Assembly (NCBI GenBank): GCA_033964015.1 | Contig: CM066924.1 | Location: 7,980,251 to 8,044,250, forward strand | DNA length: 64,000 nucleotides | Source: Scolanthus callimorphus | Lineage: Eukaryota; Cnidaria; Anthozoa; Actiniaria; Edwardsiidae | Direction: 5' to 3' | Shown here: positions 1-13,100 of the stretch, one piece after another | How positions within the stretch are numbered: position 1 is the first letter of the stretch | How the letters are laid out: each line of letters starts with the position of its first letter | The notes under the pieces: generated by a model | Told to the model about the DNA's origin: nothing | Database searches by the model: none | The model's input: only the letters and a program-made list of their open reading frames with translations | Made by a program: the position numbers and the translations under genes

Positions 1-450
1 GGCGTACGCAACATCTGATTGAAGGAATCAAACGTCAAGCAAACTGTTTCGACGCCTATAAAATTTCAACTTCAAGGACGGTACAGGTAAAAAGCACCAC
101 GCAAATCTCAACCAGTAGCGCTTACAAAACAATATAAAGATGTATTTAAGCAATTTTTAATTCATTTGCTTCAAAAATTGGAAACGTCAAAATGCTCTCT
201 CAACTAGTAGACTTTGAACGTTTTTGAAAATACGTGCTCAATGAGTATTACTATCGCTGATAAGTTGTGTAACGATTTCTTCTGTAAATAAACCTCAGTA
301 CGTATAATAAACGAATTCCTGGCTGGATCGCTTGTGCAAGTTTATTCAGTCAAGTTCAGAATATAATTCGCTGGGAGACTCGTGAATAAATCTGTACGGC
401 ACACCAACCATGAAGTAGACTCCATTTACAAAAAAAGTTACTAAACTTAC

Positions 451-1106
451 AGCGTCTCAAGGCTTTGCAATGGATGCAGTACCTCTGGAGGTATATCACG
501 TAGAAAATTATTGTTCATCCTTCTGTGAAAGAAAAATTGCAGTAAAATGAGGAAACTTGAAAACTTTTCCTATGAAATAAACAAGCGTACTAACAATGTC
601 TGAAGCTGCCGCAGTTCAGCAAACGCCTTGGACTGAATGTCGATTATGTTGTTGTAAGATAAGTCTCTGTGACAAAATAAGATCATTTAGTTGTGTTTGT
701 AAAGTAGCGTTAGGTATTCAAGCAACGAGTTTGACCATTTGCTCATTCAAATCTTGAATTATTCGGTCAAGTGATTGTTATTCCTTTAAATACTTACAGG
801 TAACGAATGGTGTTCGCACATATTTTAAACCCAAAGTTCTGTATTCTAGAAATCCGTTGATGACCAAACCTTCTAAAATAAACACAAACCACAGCATTGG
901 ATATGACTTGGCTTAACGTCATTACAATTATCTCATTTGTAACTCTTGGAATGTTTTTTTTAGAAAAACAAAATGCTCTTACATCACCATAGAGGTCTTC
1001 GGGAACGACGAAGGAAGCGCCGTAAGTGTGCGCCCGTTTCTGGGTGTTATCAATAAAACGTTGCTCTCGTGAGAAAGTCGTTCGCAGTCACAGCTTACTG
1101 GACAAC
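451..1106 (-). CDS. Leucine-rich repeat N-cap and three LRR exons
   Basis: Exon 983-1106 encodes an LRRNT cap ([15 protein letters not shown]...LTALPSSFP). It is followed by three phase-2 LRR exons: 798-872 ([11 protein letters not shown]...IRYL), 595-666 ([20 protein letters not shown]) and 451-522 ([23 protein letters not shown]). The last two are exactly 72 nt, one repeat per exon, as in LRIG/Slit-type genes. The 75-nt first exon is diverged. The final donor (CT/GTAAGT, 449-450) keeps phase 2, so further LRRs lie beyond the window. None of these exons makes a long ORF. I see no exon in 1-448. Confidence 0.85.
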
Positions 1107-4100
1107 CTGTTGAGCAAAAAAAGTTGTATAGTTTGTATTTGAACCCATGCAAGCCAAAAAATCGACATGTCTGTCGTTATGTTTAAGTTACCTTCAACTG
1201 CAAAACATGCTGACGCTTCTGTATCCGTCTCTGAGGAAACATGTAAAATGTATGAGTGCTTTCTAATTGATTCACTGATTACATTATGTTAGGGGTGGAC
1301 CATTAGAAATTGGAATAGCTAGTAAAAAAAACATCATACAAATTCCGGAAAAAAGTATTACACAAACTGGTCCCAAAATATTCTAAACATCATGCACCAC
1401 TGTAGCAAATGTATTGGTAATGTGATTATGAATGTGGTACCACACATGGAACCAGCCGTAAGGAAGAGGCAATGCTATGTAAAAAAAAAATAATCTTGGA
1501 CAAAAGGTGCATCATTGTGAATGTAGGCTTACAAGCAGACATTTATTTCCTTCTCCTCGAATCAATGTTGGTCCTTTTAGCTTAAATTTGTTTCAGGGAC
1601 CCCAGCTAAGAATACAACGTTGAAAAAGGGGATAACTGCTAAAGGATAGAAGACATTTTCAGCAGACCCTAGGCGTTTTTGACAACAAATGTAACTTTTT
1701 TCAAACAATTTTGTCCAAGATCGTGGTCTTAAATTGAAGCTTTTCTACTTTTGTATTTCTTACTTGGTAGTGACTCGTAATAAGCTTTGAATCCCCTTCT
1801 CACGATGTGTAGGTTACTCCAGAATATAACTGTCATTGTATTTCCACTGGACTCCACAAACCTTGGATACCTGGTTCCACAGTACTTCCCTATCATCTTT
1901 GGACCAAAGCCCTCGTAGACAATCACAAAGTCGTTTCGGCAAAGTGGACTTTCTTCCAGTTCAAACGAGCGAAAATGCAATCTAATTCTGTGTCGCTGTT
2001 GTACTGTGATGTACCAAAAGCAACGAGCGTTATGAGGGTAATATGCAGGGTAGAAGGGCGTGTGGAGATACCCACTCGGCTTCGTTAGGTTGTGCCTGCA
2101 CACTGTGAAAAGAACGATTGAAATTTTCATTTGTTGTATTCTATTGTCCTTCAAAATATATTTTGACAATTTTGCTTCCATTATTTCGTGGGCCATGTGG
2201 ACGTATTTTTAAATTGCATTACATTTTGTTCTAATGATAAAATTGGACGTTTCCAAGAATTTTTGTTCTCTGTTGTGTTTGGTAAAATCACTGCATTTCT
2301 GCGACCATTTTTTTTTTTTTCAAAACCTGTTTCGCCTAGTGCTGTCACATGGGTGCCGTATCGCAATAAATTTCAGGAAGAGGGCATCTACTATTTCAGT
2401 GTCTGGTTAGAACATTCGTGATGCAAAAAGTTTATGAATTATATTTTACCTCCACCGGCTTTCATTGGAAAAGTAGCACAGTATGACTTTTTGACATGAA
2501 TTCCTTTGATGGAAATGAATCCGGGTTGCGAGCCGTACTCTCCCTCGATGAAGATCTAAAATGAAATATAACGCCAAGTTTTATAAACATTGTGCTTTTT
2601 ATAGGAGCCTACCCAGAGAGAACAGGAGAGAACAGAAAAGATGAACTATTAGTTGCTCTTTATCTCCTACTGACATTAGACATACCTTGTATTTATCTAC
2701 ACCAGTAATAGCTGTTTCCCCATAACTCCAGGTGTCATCTGTGGTATTAGTTTCGTTTACTCGCCATAGAAGCCTTTTTGATAAGTGATCTGTGGCAAGA
2801 CTCTGATAAAGTCTTAGTACTCGAGTGCCCGGGCCATAAATCCGATATCTGAACCTTAGACATAGTCCGTAACTGTCGAGTGCATTTGGGAACATAGGAC
2901 TTTCATATAGAGATGTCATCAAGGTTTGATTGATTGTGACGTTTCTCAGGTCAAGAAGGACTCTTGGACCTATGAATAATACAGGGGAGTAAATTGCGAG
3001 GAACAAACGACAAATACACCGGACTCATTTTAAGGTTTGCCAGTTAGTCTTATAAATGAGAGCATAAATCTGTAACACGAACTCTTTGCTGAAGCTACAA
3101 GACGTGTTATGGAACATTACCATTATCATCTTTACAGGTGCTAGGCCTTCGAAGATCTAGTTCTCCTTCAGTGTAATCCTTGAATAGAAACCAAGCAAAT
3201 GTTATTCTATAAAATTCTTCACCGCAGCCCTGTTGCATCCATTTGATATCGTCACTGTCAAGGAAACGACTCCATATGTTCATGTTACTGATAGTGCCGA
3301 CGAATTGGCCGATTCCATTTCCAATTTCCTTTGCTTGAGAAGATGTCACACCCACTAACATTTCGCCTCCACCTGCGACAAAATACGAGAGGGAGCTTGG
3401 TTGCAAGGACATTTCTAACAACAAATTAGAGGTTAAAAGCGGATTTCAGATGACTGTCGTGAGTAATTGGTAATCACTTTGTAATCACTCCTATAGGTTT
3501 TATAAAGAATTGGTGTAATAAATTTGCGATTGGTTTCACTGCAGTCATATGAAATCCGCTCTAATTCCACAAGGAATTACAAACTCCCAATTCGTTTGTT
3601 TGGCTAGACCTTGATACTGAACGGCAAGGTGCAGTGAAACTGTTCTGTTTTAACATTTATAATCTGTACCCCGTCTTTTGCTTACCTGGAATAACCTCAT
3701 CTTGTGCAAAGTTTGATCCACTAGCCCTAAAGTTTCCTATATGCACGAAACCATAACCACCTATTGCAATCCAGCGTATGCAGGTATGTTTCCATTCCCC
3801 ATTATTAGCTGACAGTGTAGTATGTTGGCTGTGTACAAAAAGGGTGCAAAATTACTATTTTTCAAGCGAAAGTGTTCGTCTACTCTTTAGTTTTCTCTAT
3901 TAGCCTTTTCTCATTGTCTCCACTGGCACATAGCTAAACTTTTTTCAGGTACGCTAACATTGGAAATTGTCCGATATTCCAGGGGTGTTTGTGTGTAGGG
4001 GAGGGGGGTACCTTTTTCTTGCTGCGTATTGGCAATGTTCTCCATTGTTATACTTAGCCTTTATTTAAGTTATTGTAGCTTCCAAATTTCTTTCACTTGA

Positions 4101-7100
4101 GAATGGCGTCGATACGTCGCACAATAAAGCAAAAAACTTGGGCAAAATTGTCACGTGGTGTGTGACGTAATCGATGTCGTCATCATAGTTTTAAAAGTTC
4201 ATATCTCGTGAAGGGAAGACTAAAAAACTAGGGCAAAATGTCAAGGTCACCACAGGAGCGCAAAAAAGGCCTCATGATATGACGTCATAGAGGCGTCAAC
4301 GAAGACGCAAGCTTTAAAAATGTTATAGAACTGACTGGGAGCTCCGCTTTTAGGCAGCGCCTAAAACTACATATTATAAGCCTAATAAGCAGTGTAGGTA
4401 AGATTTTCGTAGAAATCTTGATGTAACTTCAAACTTTGTAAACTGTTCATCCGAACATCCATTTTCTTCCGACCGCTTTGTGGTTAATGGGCCTAGTATT
4501 TTGGCTATCAATCAGTTATTTGAATGTTTTTTTGCATTACCAAAAGTATGCTAAAACCATGACACTGCTTGCTGTAGATAAGTTCCCTTGATGCATTTGT
4601 ATTCCACCAGTCGGGATTTATATGAATTTTGGTACTTACGAACGGGATTTCCCAATGAACAATCTAAAGTTCCTGTAATCCACTAGTGCTATTGCGGGTA
4701 TCAGTTTCCCATGACTTTCATATCGTACTCGGTACACGAAAGGTGTTCCAGCGTTCAGTGTGTCCGTAGTTTTCATCCATAAACAGATGCTAAACGCAGT
4801 CATTTCTGGCAGATTAGGAATTTTCATGTAGCCTGAATGGTTTGTAGAGAAGTTAATTTCGTAATCCTTCCTTGATGGTCCTGTGGACAATGCATCAATA
4901 AGATGGGAACATTTACTAAATAAACCCCTTCTGGCGGCTGTAATATCGGCGGATAATGCCCAAGGATGAAAAATGGTACGAAAAATGAACAGTTGGCCGA
5001 GAAGCGAAGCTTCGAGGGCAACTGTGAAATTTTGAGGACCATTTTTCATCCACGGACATTGTCCGCCGATATTGCAGCAAGCCAAGAAGGGGTTTATTTA
5101 TTTTATATCCCAGCGACTTCATGGAAAAACTCGAGAGAGAAAAAAACATTGTGAACGTGAGAAAACCACTAAACTGCAAAGTGGCGCGAAAAGGCAAATC
5201 GTAAGCGGTGCTTGGCTAAGATATTTTTATTCGAGCTGTGATTGGTTGACACAAATACTGTCAATCAAACCCTAACGTGGGGCTAGAAGACATCAGAGCG
5301 AATTCACAAAACAAATTTACAACGCACAAGTTCTAGTGCTTTCCCGAGTGCGTTTATACAGAAATCTTGCCCAGATTTCGAGTTTTCACGTATAATTCCT
5401 TGCCGGACTGTTAATTAATGTTCTGTGAACTGAAGTATAAATTACAGCCGTGAAATACAGAGTTGGAAAAATTTAGCGCTGCTGATCGAACTTGGAAGTC
5501 GGCTTGCTGGACTACACTCAAAGTGGTAGAATTTTGGTAGAGCTGATTGCAAGTTGTTTTCGATTTGCCAAGCTACGACAACATGGTAAGTTTAAAAAAT
5601 TCTTTTATCGTCATTTTGCTCTTTTTTGTTTAGTTCTTTCATTTTTTTCGCAAATGTCACACCGAATTAACTTGGACTGAAACAACAACAAAACAAAAAC
5701 TAACAACTTTGTAAACCATTCAAAACATTCACGGCCTGTTTAGTTGACTTTTTTGTGTTTTCCGGTGTCGCCTCAGCCACCAATTTCCGTATTTCATCAA
5801 CATTCTTAGACAAAAACCTTGGTTGCTTGTTTTCCATCATTTTTTAAACAGAAAATATCCAGTTTTTGCTTAGAACATTTCTCCCATGACGGATATCACT
5901 TCCGACGGACAATATCGTCTGATCTCTGTCCTGTGAAAATGCACCACGTTATACGTCTCGACCAATGAGCGCGCGTTAAAATTGATCACTGGGATATATG
6001 GAAGATATCTGAAAGTTGCATTAAAGTCGATATTGTGTTAAAGTGATGATACACGAATGATTTGGTGTATTGGCCGTTATTATCCCCCTCGCTCATGACA
6101 AGCCGGGGCTCTGGTAACAGTCATTGACGAATGCCATAATAGATAGCCGTTGAGATAAATAACTTAAAGCGTATGCACCAACGTTCAAAATTAGCCCACA
6201 AATGACTGTAACAAGAATGATCGATCGCGTTATAACGGGTTGATGGCGCCAAACCGAAGTTTGATATTTAGTGGCATGGCTAAAACATATACACTGGAAA
6301 AGGACACGTTTAGAAGTATTTAACTTCGAGTGGCTTGTTGCACGACATAATATTTGGAAGATCTGTAAGCTGTTTATCAGCTGTATTAGTTCCCTTCTCT
6401 CTTATGGTTGTGTTAACTGGAATTTGCCTTCACTTTCAAACAAGCTCCGCGGATCGTCCGAGCGCATTCACTCGCGACGACTCGCCTAAAATATTTTTCT
6501 GCGCTCAATCTGTTTAAAGGTGTGTCGTGATTTTCAAAAGTATCGGAAAATAGTACCGTTATAGCTCTCGGTTTTGTTGATGTCATTGTTTATTCCTTTT
6601 GTAATGACTTCCATATTTTGTCTGGAGACACGTTTCCATGGCACCGATGCAACGCTATCCTTCCAACCACACCACCCGTCCGTCATGCTACCACATTCCG
6701 TGTGAACTGTGAAAAATAAAGTTATATCATTAATGCTCTAAACTGCTTTGAGTTCATTTGACGATTCTTCATTTAGCTCATATTTAATTTCTTTACCCAA
6801 ACAACAGTGGTTTGTACGAGAAAAGGACCGTGAACCTGTCGGCCGATATTCTCGAACTGCTAATGGAGAGGGAAAGATTACAATGTAGACTACATACTAT
6901 TAGCGAGTATCGAGTGGGCAGACTATATGCTAAGTGCTCTATTTTGGCCCTCAGTGACATTTTTCCACTAGCCTTCTTAACGAAATGAAATAAAAACTTA
7001 GTAAAACGTAAAGTACTGTACGTATATACCGCTTAGGCATCGTTTACATAGAGTATTTCCCGTCCTTACATAGCCGCGACCTAATCTATATTTCAATCTT

Positions 7101-10100
7101 GAGGTGTGACTGTAAGCCCAGTCACTGAGGATTAGCCTTTCAAAGAGAAAAACAGATTTTTGTTCTCATTGGTAAAGAGTACAGAGCTGGAGATTTTACA
7201 TTTCAAGATACTTACCATCACACACTCCTGCTCTATCCTCTGTTCGACACCAGAGGCCCTCATTAAACCCGTCATGCGTACATGTGTTGTATGTACGTCC
7301 GCCGTACTGAAATGGAAACGTGCAACATCCTCCGTCCAACGTCTGGCGTACTGGACACTGCGTACGGCTAGGGCCTACAGAAGGGAGAGGGAGTCAAGCT
7401 ATAGTGAATGGCACACCGTGGTGTGAAGATTGGTCGCACGAGTGAGCGTGAGATATTTTCCAACACGAGAAGTTAAACATCATATCTCCAAATAAAGAGG
7501 TATATGTATTTACTGTATAATTGCCGTATCTCTCCTCGCTCGAGCTTTCTATCGAATACCATCAAGTCACTTAAACAGCCCCGCATTGCATTCCCTGTAT
7601 CTTTTTTCAGCCCGATCTCGTACGTAGAGTGGTTTGTGAGTTTAAGGTCGACATCTGCTCCAGTGTAGATTGCTCGTTTATAACCGACAAGATGGTAGTC
7701 CTCGTATAAGCGGCATTCCCGTGTAATTCTGTCCCACGTGAAAGTGACGAGAACCCACTTGTTACTTGGGAACGTCCTGCAATACATGGAGTTAATTATG
7801 AATTACGCATTGTTTCCAAAACAGTGGCAGTATCAATGTGTCCCATCTGTCGTGAGATACTAGGGAGAGATACAAAAGAAACTTGGATCTCTTTAAGGCT
7901 TATAAGTAACTCTTTGTGTGATCGTCAAACTAAGTACAATACCCCTACTACGTTCTCACGGATCTGACAAGAGGGTCTGAATGGCAAATATTACAGCGGG
8001 AGGGATTCCCATTGTACGCGCTCCTGTGTTTAACAGTACAATTGACCACTTGATGCTAAAATTTACACTACTGTTCTCTTGTCGCGAAACGTCTTTTGAA
8101 AGCGCTGATGTTGAATCACTTTTTCAATGGGCCCTCCGTTATTAATAGGGTCTGAAAGGCAAGTATTACAGCGGAAGGGATTCCCTTTTTGTACGCGCTC
8201 CTGCGTTTAACAGTATAATTGACTACTTGATGCTAAAATTTACACTACTGTTCTCTTTCCGCGAAACGTGTTTAGAAAGCGCTGATGTTGCATCGCTTTT
8301 TCAATGGGCCCTCCGTTATTCCTATGTTGGATTTCGTATAATCTGATTCCGACGTCACCACGGCTTGTGTTGAGAAGACACATAAGAACTCTAAACGTCT
8401 GTACCTTTTCGTAGGTTCACATCATATTGCAGTAATATCATATGAAAGTGCTTTTATCAGACGTGACTTGGAACAGAGAAAATTCGAGCCAATGATTTTC
8501 TTAGTAAACCCTTTTATATATTCTGTGTGAGCTCAAATATAAGGCAAGGTGTTGGTTGTTCTTTACAAATTACTTCCAAGCCCCTCCAGAGGCATCTTGG
8601 ACACCCTGCGCTGAATCTATGTTTGAGCTATTCACTTCATGTACTTAATACAAAGAGCATAAGCCAGCTACGTGCGAACTTTTTTTACTAGGCTATTTTG
8701 AATCTGAATCGTTACTCGTGCACAATTAATATGGCGGCCGGTGGCAAAAACCTGATTGTATGCCGAATGAAGAATCATTTTATTTTCTGTTATTTGAACA
8801 AATTTTGTAAGATGTTTATTTTAAGATGCCAAAATATCAATTAGCCAAGATACATTCGGCGTAAATTATTGGCTTTTACGCGAGCTTTGACGTTTACTCC
8901 AATCAAATCAGAAAGGGTTTGCAATAATAATTACAAAAAAAAAAAATCAAGTGAGAGTAGGGTAGGGGTAAGGTACGACAGTAGAATTGGTAATGCCTTA
9001 AAATTCTTTTTGAAGATATCTTTTTTAAGATTTTTCTATCTCTTCAAATTCTTTTCACTAAACAGCTTTAGCATAGTCTTAGGGATTTAAAATGTGCTAC
9101 CCCCTTAATCATGGCTAGAGACCGTGGCTAAATCTAAAGAAGGAACTGAACTGTGTAGACATGACTTTGTAGCGGATTTTTGTCTTTCTCGAAGCTCCCT
9201 GTGAAAGGACTGGAAATACTAGCCTTTGTGATTTGCATATCTTATATTGTGCTTCATTCATGTGTCCCTCTCCCTACTGCAATCAAATATTTTTAACCTA
9301 CCATTTACTAGCAACAGAGACCAGTACGACCCAATGACCACCTCTTCGGAGCTCGACACCCAGACGCTGGTACACATAAAATCTGAACTGAAATGGCGAT
9401 GACCAGTCTGAATAGACATGGCTCTGTTTTTGAGGCTCCGCTACATTTATCCAACAAGAAACGGAGAAGCTGATAGAGCGAAGATATATGGCGGAACTTT
9501 CCATGTGGGACGTAATGCCATCAAGACATGCAACTCGCTTGTTATTGTTTATCGTTTCGTATTTGATTGAACCAAATGTGCTGTGGGAAATACAATGCAA
9601 CGACCATTATGGCTAATAATAATAAAAATCGTCAAAACATGGATGAAAAAACGTGAACGCGTTTTAATAGCTTCACTCGTGTTTCGAAATATTCATATCC
9701 ATTCAACATGATTCAAATTTGTCGATGCAAGGGCCCCCAACGAAATTGTTTGGTAAATGAATTGTTCGGGGTCCTCTCCACAGCTTGAAACTTCTTTTTC
9801 TCTGTGTCTCCTACGATTTAGAAAAGCATAAAAACGAATTTCTGAATTTTTGGCAAAATCTACGGACAAAAAGGTTGCTTAGATTTTTCCCTGGAATTTT
9901 TTGGTCCCTAATATTTTTCGGATCCTTAGACTCTAAGCTAGCAAATGAACAGATAAGCGAACTAAAGGGAATAAAAACGTACCCTTGTCTGTCGTTTTGA
10001 TGGTCACCCAACTAATCATACTATAATTGAAATGTTTTGCTTTACAATTGTTTCAGGTAACACGCGACCCAGCACGTTCAAAACATCGAGAGGGCTTTTG

Positions 10101-13100
10101 GCAGTTGAGTTCTCCTGTGTAGTCAATCAAACCATGTGAGCCAATCAGATCCTTGCCTACTTTCGACTAGTGCTCAGTGAATTGGCTTCTGTCGCGACAT
10201 GTCTCGCAAAGGAAGCCAATCGAATGCACTGAGTACGGATAATATTGGCTCACACGGACACACGGATTGCATTGATGGACAGCACAGAAAACCCAACTGC
10301 CAAACTCTGGCGGCAACGGCGAAGTCGCGTGTTACCTGAAACAGCTGTAGTTTCGCTAATGCCCCTGAAGAGTGTCTCCCAACACATCACATCCGTACTC
10401 ACGTTATGTCTTTGTCGCTGCCATCGAGTTTCCAGTGTTTAAGTGCACCAAAAGATTTCCGGTAAACTTCTGGAGGTCTTACTGGAAAAAAAAAAGAGCT
10501 GTAGTTCGCCACCAATGGTCGGGTAAAATGCGTTCAAGAAACTCACCACTTCTTGGAATTATTTCGCATTCATCGTGAGAAAAACCAACATCGTCGAGTA
10601 ACAATGTGGCTATCTTGGCTTGCTTTTGCCCCTCTATCATTACCTGGAAGTAAAGACACAGCGTAAGCTTGAGAATCGGACTTATTGGGAAAGGAGACGT
10701 AAAGAGAGAGAAGGAGGATAACCTGCTACAACCTATATACATTCAACCTATAGGTGTTAGCTTTCCGTCCATGTTAAAGATCGCCTGATTTCAAGCCCAG
10801 GGTTCGTACAAGTCCTTGAAAACCTGGAAAGTTCTTGAATTTGAAAATTTTGAATTCCAGGGCTGGAAAGTCCTGGATTATTTTTCAAAGTCCTGGAAAG
10901 TCCTGAAAATCTAACACAAAACACAAGCGATATATGTAGCAAACCATTTACTAAAAAGCCAGCTGCCCTATATTCTTTACCCTATAGTCTTCACCAGGTC
11001 TCGTAAGTGGTAATTGTACATAGGACCATCCTTTCGTTAGAGTGGTATTTTTCCAGATAGGGTACAACCCAACGCTAGTCCGTATTGACACTCGAAGAAC
11101 TGTGTAACCTAATCCGGCTAGCAGATACCAGAACTTGAGACATCGTATCCTTTGTTCCTGCCTGATGTAAGGACTTGTAATGGCTTCCCAGTGGTTAGTA
11201 GTTTGCAAGTAAAGGTAGCCACCTACGTTGTTAAAAGTCAGATAAGTTCTGAACTAATTATTTGAAACAAAAAAGTATCCTGTACATGCTAAAATTAAAA
11301 TTATGCTGGTTCTGAAAGGTATATAGGTAATTGTATTTATCTCTCAATGAGACATATATTAACATTATTAGTTACAGGAATGGTTTCTATACACAAATGA
11401 AGAAAATGTTCTAAAGGCTTCTGAGGTTCACCGTTTTGCAGATGTAAAACTTGTGTCACCTATGTTTCCCTTTTACCGGAGAACTCCATAGTTCATGTTA
11501 CTCGTCTAAATTATTGCACCGGTTCAGGCTGATTCACAATCATTCAACTGCACAAAAAACCCGCGTTCCTCAAAACGAATGACTGACCAACATACCGAAC
11601 GCGGTTGGCGCGATTCACTCCATCATTAGCACTAGAATTTCAAAGCAGTGTATTTAATCTTAGTTACCTTTTGTATTCTGCCAGTCTTTGTTTACAATCT
11701 CAGGAAGGTATTTGCTAAGTTGCCAATTGCGATCACGTCGCCAATCACACGAGTCGTATTCAAAAAAGCATCCAAGCTCTTCTGTGGAAATTACGACGAA
11801 CATTTGATTGCCAAAGTTGACAACTGTGTTTACTTAAAATTAGACGACATTTTCAAATACTGAAGTAGTCCCAGATTATATTTTAATAGTTATTAATTAT
11901 CTATTAAATTTAGTTTATACCTCTATCATTCACAGTTTGACAGTCAGCGTCCGTTACAGATAGATCGTCAAGTGCTATATCACCTTTCATTCCGCTGCCA
12001 ATGATTCCCTCAATGCCCACCTTAAAATAGCAAACAAGTCTTAAATAAGGTTACTTTCTTAACATTGTTGTAAAACTAGATGTTCACTGTATAATGGCAC
12101 CGTTTGCTAACATAATTATGTAAAAATTTAGCAATTATGTTAGATATCGGAATCACACGCATGAATGAGCCTACCCTAAAGGGTCGAGAACTGCTGTAGC
12201 TGACTTGCCCATAGAACCACAGGTCGCCGTTATGTCCAGAACGAGACCACAACTGTTCTTTTGATGTACTATTCACAGCAAGTATTCTAAGGGTCCCTGT
12301 CTGTAATCCTCTCATGTGGTACCAGAACTGTATGCAGCTCAAATGGCCACCGCCTTTGATGTGTTCTGTTAATAGCAATGCATTATCGCCGACTTGACGA
12401 TGAGATGCCTCGATGTAAATGTATTTTCCTGTTGACAATGGCATTATATAAGAACGTAACATTATCTTATTAAGCAATAGAGAATTTTTTCCGTGTCTAC
12501 ATACTCCGATGCAAACACGAGGGGAGGTTGGAAGAATTCGAGACAGTTATGCATAACCAGTCGAGAATTCTCCCAACCTACCCGCGAGTGTTTGCATCAG
12601 AGTATGAAGACACTGGGAAAAAGTTCTCTATTGCTTTTATAAAATATGTTTCACTTAATTTCAAGCGAAAGATTTAAAATGAAACGGCTTCTTTGTAAAC
12701 AAAAACATAAAAGCCTCAACACTGACTCACAAAACAAAAGTGTTACCAATAATAAATCCTAAATCAAAGTGAAAACTTTCCCTCAGCTGTACTACTTATT
12801 CTCATAGAAGAAACACAGCACGATTGACTCGCGAATCCCCACAGCCATGCCGTGTCATTCAATTTGACCCAGCATTTCAAAATCGCAGAAACCAAGAAAT
12901 CAGGGCCAATATCTTGCCAGAAGTTATAGCATATAATCTCGTCTAATGTTTGAAGTTGTAGATTTCTTTGCTCTTGGGGTCTTTCAAAGCCTCTGAATAA
13001 GACACGGTTTCTCGGTGAACCATCGCTTATCTAAGTGACTTTGTCTTTTTGCAATCAAAAATGCTTATTCCAGTTTCGTCCTGGATCCAGCAAGAATAAA

